From the NCBI GenBank assembly GCA_045863555.1, contig BTUU01000014.1, forward strand, positions 62,001-126,000: DNA of 64,000 bases. Direction: 5' to 3'. The translations under genes and the position numbers were made by a program. Positions within the stretch are counted from its first letter, which is position 1. Each line of letters begins with the position of its first letter. The notes under the pieces were generated by a model. The model did not search any database and was not told the origin of the DNA. It saw only the letters and a list, made by a program, of their open reading frames with translations. This stretch comes from JACRLV01 sp045863555 (GTDB lineage: Bacteria > Planctomycetota > Phycisphaerae > UBA1845 > Fen-1342). This document shows, piece by piece, positions 52,398-60,527 of the stretch.

Positions 52398-53963
52398 ATG
52401 CTCACCCCCTATCGCCCCGAACCCTACGTCAACTTCGCCGACGCCGAGCCGCGCCGGCTCATGCTCGAAGCCCTCAAAAACGTCCGCTCGCAGCTCGGCC
52501 GCACCTACCCGCTGCGAATCGGCGACCGCCGGATCGAGACCGATGAGAAAATCGCCTCGACAATGCCCGCCGCCCCCAAAACCGTCGTCGGCCACGTCGG
52601 CAAGGCCACGCCCGCCCAGGCCGACGAAGCCATTCGCTCGGCCGCAGAGCATTTCAAATGCTGGAGCCGCGTCGCCCCCGAGACCCGCGCCCGCGTCCTC
52701 TTCAAGGCGGCCGCGATCATGCGCCGCCGGGTCTACGAACTCGCCGCGTGGATGTGCTTCGAGGTCTCGAAGAGCTGGATCGAAGCCTACGCCGACGCCT
52801 GTGAAGCGATCGACTTCCTCGACTTCTACGCCCGCGAGATGATCCGCCTCGGCGGCCCGCAGCCGGTGACGCCCTTCCCAGGCGAGGACAACGAGCTGCG
52901 TTACATGCCGATGGGCGTGACCGTCGTCATCCCCCCATGGAATTTCCCCCTCGCCATCTGCACCGGCATGACCGCCGCCGCGATCGTCACCGGCAACACC
53001 GTCGTCCTCAAACCCGCCAGCACCGCCCCGGTCATCGCCGCGATCGTCGCCGAAGTCTTTGAGCAGGCTGGCCTGCCCTCCGGCGTCCTGCAATTCGTCT
53101 CCGGCTCGGGCAGCGCGATCGGCGACGTGCTCGTCGACCACCCGCTCACGCGCACCGTCGCGTTCACAGGCTCCAAACAGGTCGGCCTCCGCATCTTCGA
53201 AAAATGCGGCAAGATCGCCCCCGGCCAGATCTGGCTGAAACGCTCCATCCTCGAGATGGGCGGCAAGGACTGCATCGTCGTCGACGAAACCGCCGACCTC
53301 GACGCGGCCGCGGAGGGCGTCGTCGCATCGGCGTTCGGCTTCCAGGGCCAGAAATGCTCGGCCTGCTCGCGGCTGATCGCCCATGAAGCGATTTACGCCA
53401 AACTGCTTGAAAAAATCGTAGACCGCGCCAAACCGCTGACCATGGGCGACACGACCGGCGACGCGAACCTCTACATGGGCGCGGTCATCGACGGCAGCGC
53501 GTATCGCAAGCATCGCGAGTACATCGAGATCGGCCGCAAAGAAGGCCGCGTCGTCCTCGGCGGAGAAACCGAGGCCCCCGAGAAGGCCGCCGACCGCGGC
53601 TGGTTCGTCCCGCCGACGATCGTCGCCGACGTGGCCCCGTCCGCCCGCCTCGCCTGCGAAGAGATCTTCGGCCCCGTGCTCGCCGTCCTGAAGGCGAAGG
53701 ATTTCGACGACGCCCTCGCGATCGCCAACGGCACGGAGTACGGCCTGACCGGCGCACTCTATTCCAACGATCGCTTCCGCATCGAACGCGCCCGCCACGA
53801 GTTCCACGTCGGCAACCTGTACATCAACCGCAAATGCACGGGCGCCCTCGTCGACGTGCAGCCCTTCGGCGGCTTCAACATGAGCGGCACGGACAGCAAG
53901 GCCGGCGGGCGGGATTATCTGCTGCTTTTCATGCAGGGGAAGAGCATTACGGAGCGGCTATAA
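52398..53963 (+). CDS. pruA: L-glutamate gamma-semialdehyde dehydrogenase (P5C dehydrogenase)
   Basis: A 521-residue NAD(P)-dependent aldehyde dehydrogenase of the RocA/PruA type, the expected length. It oxidises glutamate semialdehyde, formed from proline or ornithine, to glutamate. It shows PPWNFPLAICTGMTAAAIVT near residue 178, FTGSKQVGLRIFEKCG near 256, the catalytic Glu in LEMGGKDCIVVDETADLD near 288, the catalytic Cys in FQGQKCSACSRLIAHE near 322, and EEIFGPVLAVLKAKDFDDAL near 420. GGAGAC precedes the ATG. No proline dehydrogenase gene is adjacent. Both ends of the gene have decayed partial copies nearby (51951-52030 and 54652-54714). Confidence 0.92.
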   Translation: MLTPYRPEPYVNFADAEPRRLMLEALKNVRSQLGRTYPLRIGDRRIETDEKIASTMPAAPKTVVGHVGKATPAQADEAIRSAAEHFKCWSRVAPETRARVLFKAAAIMRRRVYELAAWMCFEVSKSWIEAYADACEAIDFLDFYAREMIRLGGPQPVTPFPGEDNELRYMPMGVTVVIPPWNFPLAICTGMTAAAIVTGNTVVLKPASTAPVIAAIVAEVFEQAGLPSGVLQFVSGSGSAIGDVLVDHPLTRTVAFTGSKQVGLRIFEKCGKIAPGQIWLKRSILEMGGKDCIVVDETADLDAAAEGVVASAFGFQGQKCSACSRLIAHEAIYAKLLEKIVDRAKPLTMGDTTGDANLYMGAVIDGSAYRKHREYIEIGRKEGRVVLGGETEAPEKAADRGWFVPPTIVADVAPSARLACEEIFGPVLAVLKAKDFDDALAIANGTEYGLTGALYSNDRFRIERARHEFHVGNLYINRKCTGALVDVQPFGGFNMSGTDSKAGGRDYLLLFMQGKSITERL

Positions 53964-54007
53964 TACCCAATGGTGGTTCGCGGCTCGGCCGCCGGGAGGA
54001 GCAACCG

Positions 54008-54619
54008 ATGGTGGTGCGGGACGTGGAATTCGCGGTCGACGAGCACGGCCAGGCGCAATTCAGCGGCATGCGCATGACCGTCGACGAATTTCTCAGTCTG
54101 CCGGACGACGGCGGCAAGTACGAACTTGTTGACGGAGTGGTGCTCATGTCGCCTTCGCCGAGCCCGCCGCATCAGAAAGTCGCCGGAGAGATCTTCGCGC
54201 AGATCAAGTGGTTTTTGCGCACGCACGCACTCGGCGAGGTTTTCATGGAGATCGACGTTCACCTGGGTCGAAGCCCGGCCGGCGGCGATCTTGTGTACGG
54301 GCCCGATGTGATTTTTGTTCGCAGCGAACGCGTGCGTAGCATGCATGAACGGATCGTGGGTCCGCCGGACCTGGTGGTCGAGGTAGTCTCGCCAGGTTCG
54401 CGCGGGCGCGACACGATCACGAAACGTGGTGACTACGAGCGTTTCGGCGTGGGCGAGTATTGGATCATTGACCCGGCCCGGGATGCGATGACGTTTCTTC
54501 GGCTGCAAGGCGGGCAATTCGTCGAGGTGAATCCCAACCCCGACACGTTCGCCAGCCACGCAGTTGCGGGCTTCGTACTCGACCTCAAACCGATTCGCGA
54601 CGCATTCAAGCCCTGGTAG
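54008..54619 (+). CDS. Uma2 family putative nuclease, copy 1
   Basis: A 203-residue protein of the Uma2 (DUF820) family, which has a PD-(D/E)XK restriction-nuclease fold. Residues fitting the fold are GGKYELVDGVVLMSPSPSPP near 38, PDVIFVRSERV near 102 (metal-binding Asp), PDLVVEVVSPGSRGRDTITK near 123 (Glu and Lys), and DYERFGVGEYWIIDPARD near 145. Members are common in planctomycetes and cyanobacteria with unknown targets. GGAGGA lies 7 bases before the ATG. It is the first of three tandem copies on one strand and follows pruA by 44 bases. Confidence 0.85.
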   Translation: MVVRDVEFAVDEHGQAQFSGMRMTVDEFLSLPDDGGKYELVDGVVLMSPSPSPPHQKVAGEIFAQIKWFLRTHALGEVFMEIDVHLGRSPAGGDLVYGPDVIFVRSERVRSMHERIVGPPDLVVEVVSPGSRGRDTITKRGDYERFGVGEYWIIDPARDAMTFLRLQGGQFVEVNPNPDTFASHAVAGFVLDLKPIRDAFKPW

Positions 54620-54651
54620 CGCGGCGCAGAGAGATCGAATTGCCCTCGATC

Positions 54652-54714
54652 GACCGGCGGACGCGACTATCTGCTGCGGTTCATGGAGGGGAAGAGCGTT
54701 ACGAGCGGGTACAA
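54652..54714 (+). pseudogene. decayed copy of the 3' end of pruA
   Basis: About 60 bases between Uma2 copies 1 and 2 match the last coding bases of pruA (53899-53963). The encoded GGRDYLLRFMEGKSVTSGY corresponds to GGRDYLLLFMQGKSITERL of PruA. It shows that the second Uma2 gene arose from a duplication that carried the end of pruA with it. Confidence 0.75.
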
Positions 54715-54748
54715 TCGAGCGTGCTCCTGCTTTGCTCGGAGGCGTCCA

Positions 54749-55360
54749 ATGGCTGCCGATGTACTTGACACCGATGTTGATGAGCGCGGCCATCCGTGCT
54801 TTGCGGGCTTGCGCATGGGCGTCGCCGAATTTCTGGAACTGCCCGACGATGGGTTCAAGTACGAGTTGGTCGACGGAGTGGCCGTCATGTCGCCTTCGCC
54901 TCTGCCGGCGCACCAGGAAGTTGCAGTCGAAGTTGCGTATCAGATCAAAGCGTTCCTGCGCAGCGCCCGGGTGGGACGCGTCTTTACGGACATCGACGTG
55001 CATCTGGGGGCCGAGTCGCCCGGGAAGGACCTCGTATACAAACCCGATGTCGTCTTTGTGCGCGAAGAGCGCATTGCCGGGATGGCCGAGAAGATCGTCG
55101 GAGCACCCGATCTCGTCGTCGAAGTGATTTCTCGCGGATCGCGTCGGATGGATACGATTACGAAGCGCGGCGACTACGAGCGTTTCGGCGTCGGCGAGTA
55201 CTGGATCTTCGATCCGCAGCGCTCGGCGATGACGTTTCTCCGCCGGGTGGACGGACGTTTTGCCGAGGTGACGGTGCGGGGCGACGAATTCCGTAGCGAG
55301 TCGATCCCCGCGTTCGTGCTCGATCTCATCCCGATTCGTGAGGCGTTCAAGCCCTGGTAA
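54749..55360 (+). CDS. Uma2 family putative nuclease, copy 2
   Basis: A 203-residue Uma2 protein, the same length as copy 1 and closely similar, with DDGFKYELVDGVAVMSPSPL, KPDVVFVREERI, PDLVVEVISRGSRRMDTITK and the YERFGVGEYWIFDP end. All fold residues of copy 1 are kept, so it is probably functional. CGGAGG precedes the ATG. Upstream sits a remnant of the pruA 3' end, which shows how the copy was made. It ends in the same AFKPW as the other two copies. Confidence 0.85.
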   Translation: MAADVLDTDVDERGHPCFAGLRMGVAEFLELPDDGFKYELVDGVAVMSPSPLPAHQEVAVEVAYQIKAFLRSARVGRVFTDIDVHLGAESPGKDLVYKPDVVFVREERIAGMAEKIVGAPDLVVEVISRGSRRMDTITKRGDYERFGVGEYWIFDPQRSAMTFLRRVDGRFAEVTVRGDEFRSESIPAFVLDLIPIREAFKPW

Positions 55361-55392
55361 CGCGGCGGCGGTCGCGCGGGCGAGGTAATTTG

Positions 55393-56007
55393 ATGGTCAT
55401 TCGCCTGCACGAAATCGACGAATCGCAGCTTGGCCAGGGCCAGTTCGCAGGATTCCGGATGACCGCCGAGGAGTTCTACGAATTGCCGGACGACGGTTGC
55501 CGATACGAGTTGATCAACGGAGTGGTGGTCATGTCGCCCAGCCCGACGCCGGCGCACCAGAAGGTCGCGGGCGAGGTTTTTACGCAACTCCACCTGTTCC
55601 TCCGCGGCGCTCCAATCGGACACGTGTTTTACGAAATGGACGTGCTGCTCAATCCCGGCGTGCGCGGCGAGGCCGATCTGGTCTGTAAACCGGATGTGAG
55701 TTTTGTCCGCAGCGATCGCCCCATATCGTCTGATCAACGTCTGTCGTTGAGTCCCGACCTGGCGGTGGAGGTCGTTTCGCGCGGCACGCGAAAACGCGAC
55801 ACCATTCAAAAACGCGCCGACTACGAACGCTTTGGCGTGCGCGGATACTGGATTGTCGACCCCGAGCGTGACTCTGTTACCTTCCTGCGATTGATTGACG
55901 GCAAATTCGCCGAAGTCGATTGCCCCGGCGACGGTTATGCGAGCGAAGCCGTCCCGGGCTTTGTCCTCGACCTGCGTCCGGTTCGCGCGGCGTTTAAACC
56001 GTGGTGA
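55393..56007 (+). CDS. Uma2 family putative nuclease, copy 3
   Basis: A 204-residue Uma2 protein, more diverged than copies 1 and 2 (CRYELINGVVVMSPSPTPAH, KPDVSFVRSDRP, PDLAVEVVSRGTRKRDTIQK, YERFGVRGYWIVDPERD). The Asp and Glu/Lys of the nuclease fold are kept. GAGG lies 7 bases before the ATG. It begins 32 bases after copy 2, and no pruA remnant precedes it, so it may be the older duplicate. All three end AFKPW. Confidence 0.85.
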   Translation: MVIRLHEIDESQLGQGQFAGFRMTAEEFYELPDDGCRYELINGVVVMSPSPTPAHQKVAGEVFTQLHLFLRGAPIGHVFYEMDVLLNPGVRGEADLVCKPDVSFVRSDRPISSDQRLSLSPDLAVEVVSRGTRKRDTIQKRADYERFGVRGYWIVDPERDSVTFLRLIDGKFAEVDCPGDGYASEAVPGFVLDLRPVRAAFKPW

Positions 56008-56141
56008 GCTTTAGTCGGCCGGGCGCAGTCAGATCGCCCGCCACCCATTGTCTCAGAGCAAACCCTGGAAAATCTCCTGCCGGGAATCACGCCCGGCCAA
56101 AGCAAACTGGAACGCGCGCGGCTATACTTGCTGTACTGTTT

Positions 56142-56215
56142 GGGCGGTTAGCTCAGCTGGCTAGAGCGTCTCGTTTACACCGAGAAGGTCGTGGGTTCGA
56201 GTCCCTCACTGCCCA
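56142..56215 (+). tRNA. tRNA-Val (anticodon TAC)
   Basis: A complete cloverleaf: acceptor stem GGGCGGT paired with ACTGCCC (one G-T pair), D-loop AGCTCAGCTGG, anticodon stem TCTCG/CGAGA around loop TTTACAC (anticodon TAC, positions 34-36), and T-arm GTGGGTTCGAGTCCCTC. Discriminator A. The CCA end is not encoded. Confidence 0.95.
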
Positions 56216-56269
56216 ATGCGTTTCTCGAAGACGGTTTGAATTCGCTCGATAAATTGCACTGCCGGGCCG

Positions 56270-56446
56270 TTATCGTAGGAATTCGACCAGAAGGCCCGGC
56301 CCGAATACGGCGCCGACCACGATCCAGATGATGTACTGCGTTCGATCGGGGTCGGCCGAACGCTCAACCGCGTCGATTTGCGACCCGCACTTCGGGCAGA
56401 AGTGTGCTTTTGGCGTCACGCACTGTAGGCAATTCGGGCAGGTCAT
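56270..56446 (-). CDS. small zinc-ribbon membrane protein
   Basis: A 58-residue protein. The N-terminus is a zinc ribbon with five Cys: CPNCLQC (Cys3, Cys6, Cys9) and CPKCG (Cys17, Cys20). After a short charged linker (DAVERSADPDRTQ), residues about 38-52 form a transmembrane helix (YIIWIVVGAVFGPGLLV). This arrangement is common in planctomycetes, where such proteins sit in the membrane with the ribbon inside. No strong ribosome site is seen before the ATG. The gene is convergent with the tRNA-Val gene and divergent from the glycosidase gene at 56502. Confidence 0.7.
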   Translation of the reverse strand: MTCPNCLQCVTPKAHFCPKCGSQIDAVERSADPDRTQYIIWIVVGAVFGPGLLVEFLR

Positions 56447-56501
56447 ATCTTGTCATGCTAGCCGCCGGAACGCTCAACCGGAAGACCAAGTTGAGGTCTC
56501 G

Positions 56502-57479
56502 ATGATCGATTTGAGAATGACCAGGTGGATGACCGCCCTGCTCCTCGCCGCCGCGGCCGGATGCGCGACGACCCAATCTCGCTCCGCGGCCGTCGAGCTC
56601 CCGCCAAACCCCATCCTCCCCGGCTGGTACGCCGACCCCGAGGTCGCCTGCTTCAACGGCGTCTATTGGATTTACCCGACCTACTCCGCCCCCTACGACC
56701 AGCAGCTCCACTTCGACGCCTTCTCCTCCCCCAATCTCATCACCTGGACAAAGCACGAACGCGTCCTCGAAGCGTCGTCGGTCCCTTGGGCCCGCCGGGC
56801 CATGTGGGCGCCGGCCGTAGTGGACCGCGGCGGAAAGTTCTATTTCTTCTTCGCGGCCAACGACATCCAAAGCGACAACGAACTCGGCGGCATCGGCGTG
56901 GCCGTCGCCGACCGACCCGACGGTCCCTTCAAGGATCTGCTGGGCAAGCCGCTCATCGACCGTTTCCACAACGGCGCCCAGCCGATCGACCAGTTCGTCT
57001 TTCGCGACTCCGATGGCGCGGACTACCTGATCTACGGCGGCTGGCGACACTGTAATCTCGCCCGCTTGAAGCCGGATTTCACAGGAATCCTGCCCCTCCC
57101 CGACGGCCGGCTGTTCAAGGAGATCACGCCCGAAGGCTACGTCGAAGGCCCGTTCATGTTCGTCCGCGGCGGCAAGTACTATTTCATGTGGTCCGAAGGC
57201 GGCTGGACCGGCCCCGACTATCGCGTCGCTTATGCGATGGCCGACTCGGTCCACGGCCCCTTCACGCGCATCGGCACCATCCTCCAGCAGGATCCGGCCG
57301 TCGCCACAGGCGCGGGCCACCACAGCGTGCTCGAAGACCCCGGGACCGGCCGGTACTTCATCGTCTACCACCGCCGGCCGCTCGGCGAGACGGATCGAAA
57401 CCACCGCGTCGTCTGCATCGAACCGATGTATTTCGATGAAAACGGCCGTATCCTGCCAGTGAAGCTCACGGGTCGCTGA
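56502..57479 (+). CDS. glycoside hydrolase family 43-like lipoprotein
   Basis: A 325-residue lipoprotein (signal with lipobox LAAAAGC, Cys21) with a five-bladed beta-propeller glycosidase fold. It shows the general-base Asp in PGWYADPEVACFNGVYWIYP near residue 41, WAPAVVDRGGKFYFFFAAND near 100, and the likely acid Glu in EGYVEGPFMFVRGGKYYFMW near 215. The C-terminal HHSVLEDPGTGRYFIVYHRR is typical of GH43, whose members remove arabinose or xylose from plant or algal polysaccharides. ATG at 56502 has GAGG 5 bases upstream. The next gene follows after 19 bases. Confidence 0.85.
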   Translation: MIDLRMTRWMTALLLAAAAGCATTQSRSAAVELPPNPILPGWYADPEVACFNGVYWIYPTYSAPYDQQLHFDAFSSPNLITWTKHERVLEASSVPWARRAMWAPAVVDRGGKFYFFFAANDIQSDNELGGIGVAVADRPDGPFKDLLGKPLIDRFHNGAQPIDQFVFRDSDGADYLIYGGWRHCNLARLKPDFTGILPLPDGRLFKEITPEGYVEGPFMFVRGGKYYFMWSEGGWTGPDYRVAYAMADSVHGPFTRIGTILQQDPAVATGAGHHSVLEDPGTGRYFIVYHRRPLGETDRNHRVVCIEPMYFDENGRILPVKLTGR

Positions 57480-57498
57480 ACGACAGAGGAGAAGCCGC

Positions 57499-58233
57499 AT
57501 GGCCTCGATCACGGAAATCGCCCCCGGCGTACATCGAATCAGCATCCTGTTCCGCGAGATCAATCTTCAGTTCAACCACTTCCTGGTCGTCGACGATGAA
57601 CCGCTGCTCTATCACACCGGCATGCGCCGCATGTTCCCGGAGGTCCTTGAGGCAGTGAAACGCGTGATCGACCCGGCCACGCTCCGCTGGATCGGCTTCA
57701 GCCACTTCGAAGTGGACGAGTGCGGCTCGCTGAACGACTGGCTCCGGCTCGCCCCGCACGCGCAGGCCGTCTCCGGCATCGTCGGCTCACTCGTAAACCT
57801 GACCGACTTCGCCGACCGCCCGCCGCGAGCGCTGAACTCCGATGAGACGTTCACCACCGGCCGCTGCCGCTTCCGCTACCGCCCCACGCCGCACCTGCCG
57901 CACGGCTGGGATGCGGGCGTGCTCTATGAGGAGACCCAGCGGATCCTCTTCTGCTCCGATCTCTTCACGCACAACGGCGATGTCGAGCCGCTCACGGAAT
58001 CCGACATCCTGGGCCGGGCGCACCAGTCGCTCATCGACTTTCAGGCCGGCCCGCTGATGGACTACATGCCCTACTCGCCCAACACGCGCCCGCTCCTGGA
58101 GGGTCTCGCGGCGCTCCGGCCCCGCACGCTCGCGACGATGCACGGCAGCTCGTTCACCGGCGACTGCGCGAAGGCGCTGATCGAGCTTGACGGCGTGATG
58201 AAGGAGACGCTCGGCGTCCCGTCGCGCCGGTAG
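57499..58233 (+). CDS. MBL-fold protein of the oxygen-binding di-iron (ODP) type
   Basis: A 244-residue metallo-beta-lactamase-fold protein. The family start is EIAPGVHRISILFREINLQF. The metal motif is HxExD in FSHFEVDECGSL near residue 75 (His, Glu, Asp), as in flavodiiron and ODP proteins, instead of the HxHxDH of lactamases. Further ligands are expected in HLPHGWDAG near 135, CSDLFTHNGDVEP near 153 and MHGSSFTGD near 216. Such proteins bind oxygen or act in redox sensing. There is no flavodoxin domain. It follows the glycosidase gene by 19 bases on the same strand. Confidence 0.85.
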   Translation: MASITEIAPGVHRISILFREINLQFNHFLVVDDEPLLYHTGMRRMFPEVLEAVKRVIDPATLRWIGFSHFEVDECGSLNDWLRLAPHAQAVSGIVGSLVNLTDFADRPPRALNSDETFTTGRCRFRYRPTPHLPHGWDAGVLYEETQRILFCSDLFTHNGDVEPLTESDILGRAHQSLIDFQAGPLMDYMPYSPNTRPLLEGLAALRPRTLATMHGSSFTGDCAKALIELDGVMKETLGVPSRR

Positions 58234-58366
58234 TGCGTCTCAGAGACCGCGCGGCACGGTGCAGCGTCCGGCCGCGCCCGCTCAACCACCAGAAAAGCAG
58301 CCGTGCGCGGCACAATCCCCCGGATGGCCGCGCACGTGCTTCAACGACCCGCCTGCCCCCTGCCGG

Positions 58367-58660
58367 TCATCCTCCATCCCCACAACTGCCGTCGCGCCGC
58401 CGGTCCTGATCGCCCTGCCCGTCGCCGCTGCCATCGCCGTTTCCGCCCGACCCATTCGGGCCGCCATACTGCTGCTGCGTGCCGTCGCACGAGCCGTCCA
58501 TCAGGTGCAGCTGGAGGCGGATCTGGTCCTGGGTCGGCTTGGCGGTCGTGAACTTGAGGCCTGTACCCGAGCCGGTCAGCCGGGCGAGCATCGGATCATC
58601 GCAGCCGCTCAGCAGCGCCAGCGCCGCCAGCGGCGCGAGCACGATCAACATGCGTTTCAT
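58367..58660 (-). CDS. small Gly/Asp-rich lipoprotein
   Basis: A 97-residue lipoprotein with signal MKRMLIVLAPLAALALLSGC (lipobox LSGC, Cys20). The mature part has DQIRLQLHLMDGSCDGTQ and a C-terminal half rich in Gly, Asp and Ser (GGNGDGSGDGQGDQDRRRDG), presumably disordered or ion-binding. GGAG precedes the ATG. It is divergent from the ECF sigma gene at 58817 with 156 bases between, so its promoter may be under that sigma factor's control; that is inference. Confidence 0.65.
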   Translation of the reverse strand: MKRMLIVLAPLAALALLSGCDDPMLARLTGSGTGLKFTTAKPTQDQIRLQLHLMDGSCDGTQQQYGGPNGSGGNGDGSGDGQGDQDRRRDGSCGDGG

Positions 58661-58816
58661 GGGCTTCTCCCGTTGGATGAAAGGTACGGTTTCGAGTCGC
58701 GCCGGCCCGAACGTCGGACCGATGCGTTGCGTCTGATGACCGGTCGATCGACAATCATCGTCATCGTGAATTGAACGTCCCTGCCGCCCGATACCTGCGG
58801 CGATGCAGAAAATGCA

Positions 58817-59467
58817 ATGATGAAGGATCCGCCCGCGCCGAACGTTGAATCCGCTGTGGGCGACGAAAGCCAACCCGGCGATCACGACCTGCTGCACCGG
58901 ACATCGCTCGGCGACCGGGACGCGTTCGCCGAGCTGGTTCGCCGGCACCAGCAGCGTGCCGTTGCGCTCGCCCAGCGGTTTCTCGGCCGGGCAGATGCTG
59001 CGGAGGACGTGGCCCAGGACGCGTTTATTCGCGTTTTCCAGAGTGCAAGCAGCTACACGCCGCAGGCGAAATTCACGACCTGGCTCTATCGAATCGTCGC
59101 CAATCTCTGCTGGGATGCGCGGCGGCGCCGCGCACGGAATGATCGGACCCCGCCCGTCGCTTCCTACATCGAATCAGCGTCTGGTGATTTGCTGGAACGC
59201 CGCGAAACGGCGGCAGCCGTGCGAAACGCCATCGCCGAACTTCCCGACCGCCAGCGACTGGTCGTCATTCTGCACCGCTTCGACGGCCTCGGACACGAGG
59301 AAATCGCGGAGATTACCGGCTGGAGCCGCTCAGCCGTCGAATCGTGCCTCGTTCGGGCGTACGCGCAGCTGCGAATCACGCTCGCTCCCCTGAGTGACTC
59401 CCCGGGGAGCGAATCCTCCGCAGGAAGGCCCGACGTCAACCGTTCAACAAGTGAGGACTCGCCATGA
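58817..59467 (+). CDS. ECF-type RNA polymerase sigma factor
   Basis: A 216-residue sigma factor. Region 2 lies near residues 35-100 (AFAELVRRHQQRAVALAQRF, DAAEDVAQDAFIRVFQSASS, FTTWLYRIVANLCWDARRRR). Region 4 is near 135-185 (AIAELPDRQRLVVILHRFDG, HEEIAEITGWSRSAVESCLV), the helix-turn-helix that binds the -35 element. The stop overlaps the ATG of the anti-sigma gene by four bases. The two tandem ATGs at 58817 and 58820 cannot be separated. The four genes 58817-60919 overlap and form one operon. Confidence 0.92.
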   Translation: MMKDPPAPNVESAVGDESQPGDHDLLHRTSLGDRDAFAELVRRHQQRAVALAQRFLGRADAAEDVAQDAFIRVFQSASSYTPQAKFTTWLYRIVANLCWDARRRRARNDRTPPVASYIESASGDLLERRETAAAVRNAIAELPDRQRLVVILHRFDGLGHEEIAEITGWSRSAVESCLVRAYAQLRITLAPLSDSPGSESSAGRPDVNRSTSEDSP

Positions 59468-59922
59468 GACACATGCGCGACATCGAACTGATCGAACTCG
59501 CCGGCGGGCAGATCGCCCCCGACGAAACGATGCGCACCCATCTGGCGGCGTGCGCAGAGTGCCGCCGCCGATACGAGGCGATGCGCCAAGTCCACACTAC
59601 GCTCGGCGTGATATCGACCGACCGCGTGGACGTGGATTTGTGGCCGGCGGTTGCCGCCCGGCTCGATAAACGCACGCTGATCCGGTTGCCACGAGCGCAG
59701 GCGACTGCGCTGCGGCTCCTGCGCGTCGCGGCCACCGTGCTGATCGGCGCGGGGCTCGGGCATGGAGCGGGCCGTCTCTGGCTGCCGGCCCACGAGCCCC
59801 CGACTCCGACCGACGCGCAGCTTGATTCAGGGCTCGCGCTGGGTGCGCTCGAGTTCCCATCCGCGACCGGCCTGGTCAGCGTCTTCGAACTCGCGGAGGA
59901 CGACGCGGAGGTGCAACCATGA
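59464..59922 (+). CDS. anti-sigma factor with zinc-finger motif (ZAS type)
   Basis: A 152-residue membrane protein. The N-terminal cytoplasmic part has the anti-sigma zinc motif HxxxCxxC (HLAACAEC at about residues 26-33), which binds and holds the sigma factor. A transmembrane helix lies near residues 78-96 (LRLLRVAATVLIGAGLGHGA), then a periplasmic tail. It overlaps the sigma gene by four bases (ATGA) and the next gene by four bases as well. Together they form the usual sigma/anti-sigma/sensor arrangement. Confidence 0.88.
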   Translation: MRHMRDIELIELAGGQIAPDETMRTHLAACAECRRRYEAMRQVHTTLGVISTDRVDVDLWPAVAARLDKRTLIRLPRAQATALRLLRVAATVLIGAGLGHGAGRLWLPAHEPPTPTDAQLDSGLALGALEFPSATGLVSVFELAEDDAEVQP

Positions 59923-60527
59923 GGACGCAGCGAATCCTCCCCGCGACGCTGCTTCTGGCACTCGGCATCGCCGCTGGCCTGGGAACCACCTACGCCTGGC
60001 AAACGCGGCCAACCCCCCCGGCCGCATCGGCGCCGGCCGATATCCTCGGCGGCTGGCTGCGTCTGCCGCCCGGCCAGCTCCGCGCGCTCCGCGACATCGA
60101 TCCCGGATTTGCCGCCGAACGAGACGAATTGGAAACGACGCTCGCCGCCGAGCGTGAAACACTCGCCGCGCTATTTGAGCAGCCGGACGCCGATGACCAG
60201 GCGATTCTCGATCAGGTCGAGCGCGTCATCGCCGCCCACGCCGCGCTTGAACGCCGCGTCGCACGCTATCTGCTCGCTGTGCGGCCGCACCTGACGGACC
60301 CGCAGCGGGCGCGGCTATTTGAACATGCGGCAAGCGGCGTACGCGAGGCCGGCCGGCGCTGGCGCGGCGGCCGCGACGCTGAACTTGAGAACAATCGACG
60401 CGGCGGAGGACCTCCCTCCGATCGCGGCCGTGGATTCGGGCGCGGGCGCGGCGGCCCTAACCGGAACGTGACGCCCGCCGACCCCGATCCACAACCGGCT
60501 TCACAGCCGAAAGGAGATGTGCCATGA
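59919..60527 (+). CDS. exported periplasmic sensor-like protein (CnrX/Spy-type helical)
   Basis: A 202-residue protein with an N-terminal signal anchor (residues 7-26) and a helical, charge-rich body: GWLRLPPGQLRALRDID near residue 45, EFETTL-like Glu repeats (ERDELETTLAAERETLAALF), LDQVERVIAAHAALERRVAR and YLLAVRPHLTDPQRARLFE. The LxxLRxID...LTxxQRxxLF pattern resembles the Spy/CpxP and CnrX families that sense metals or misfolded proteins in the periplasm. The C-terminal 50 residues are Gly/Arg-rich and probably disordered. It overlaps both neighbours by four bases. Likely role: modulates the anti-sigma factor. Confidence 0.72.
   Translation: MRTQRILPATLLLALGIAAGLGTTYAWQTRPTPPAASAPADILGGWLRLPPGQLRALRDIDPGFAAERDELETTLAAERETLAALFEQPDADDQAILDQVERVIAAHAALERRVARYLLAVRPHLTDPQRARLFEHAASGVREAGRRWRGGRDAELENNRRGGGPPSDRGRGFGRGRGGPNRNVTPADPDPQPASQPKGDVP

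Noticed and set aside
56364..57563. A 399-codon minus-strand frame opposite the glycosidase gene
   Set aside because: It overlaps the GH43-like gene and lacks any family pattern; the true minus-strand gene here is the 58-residue zinc-ribbon protein in another frame.
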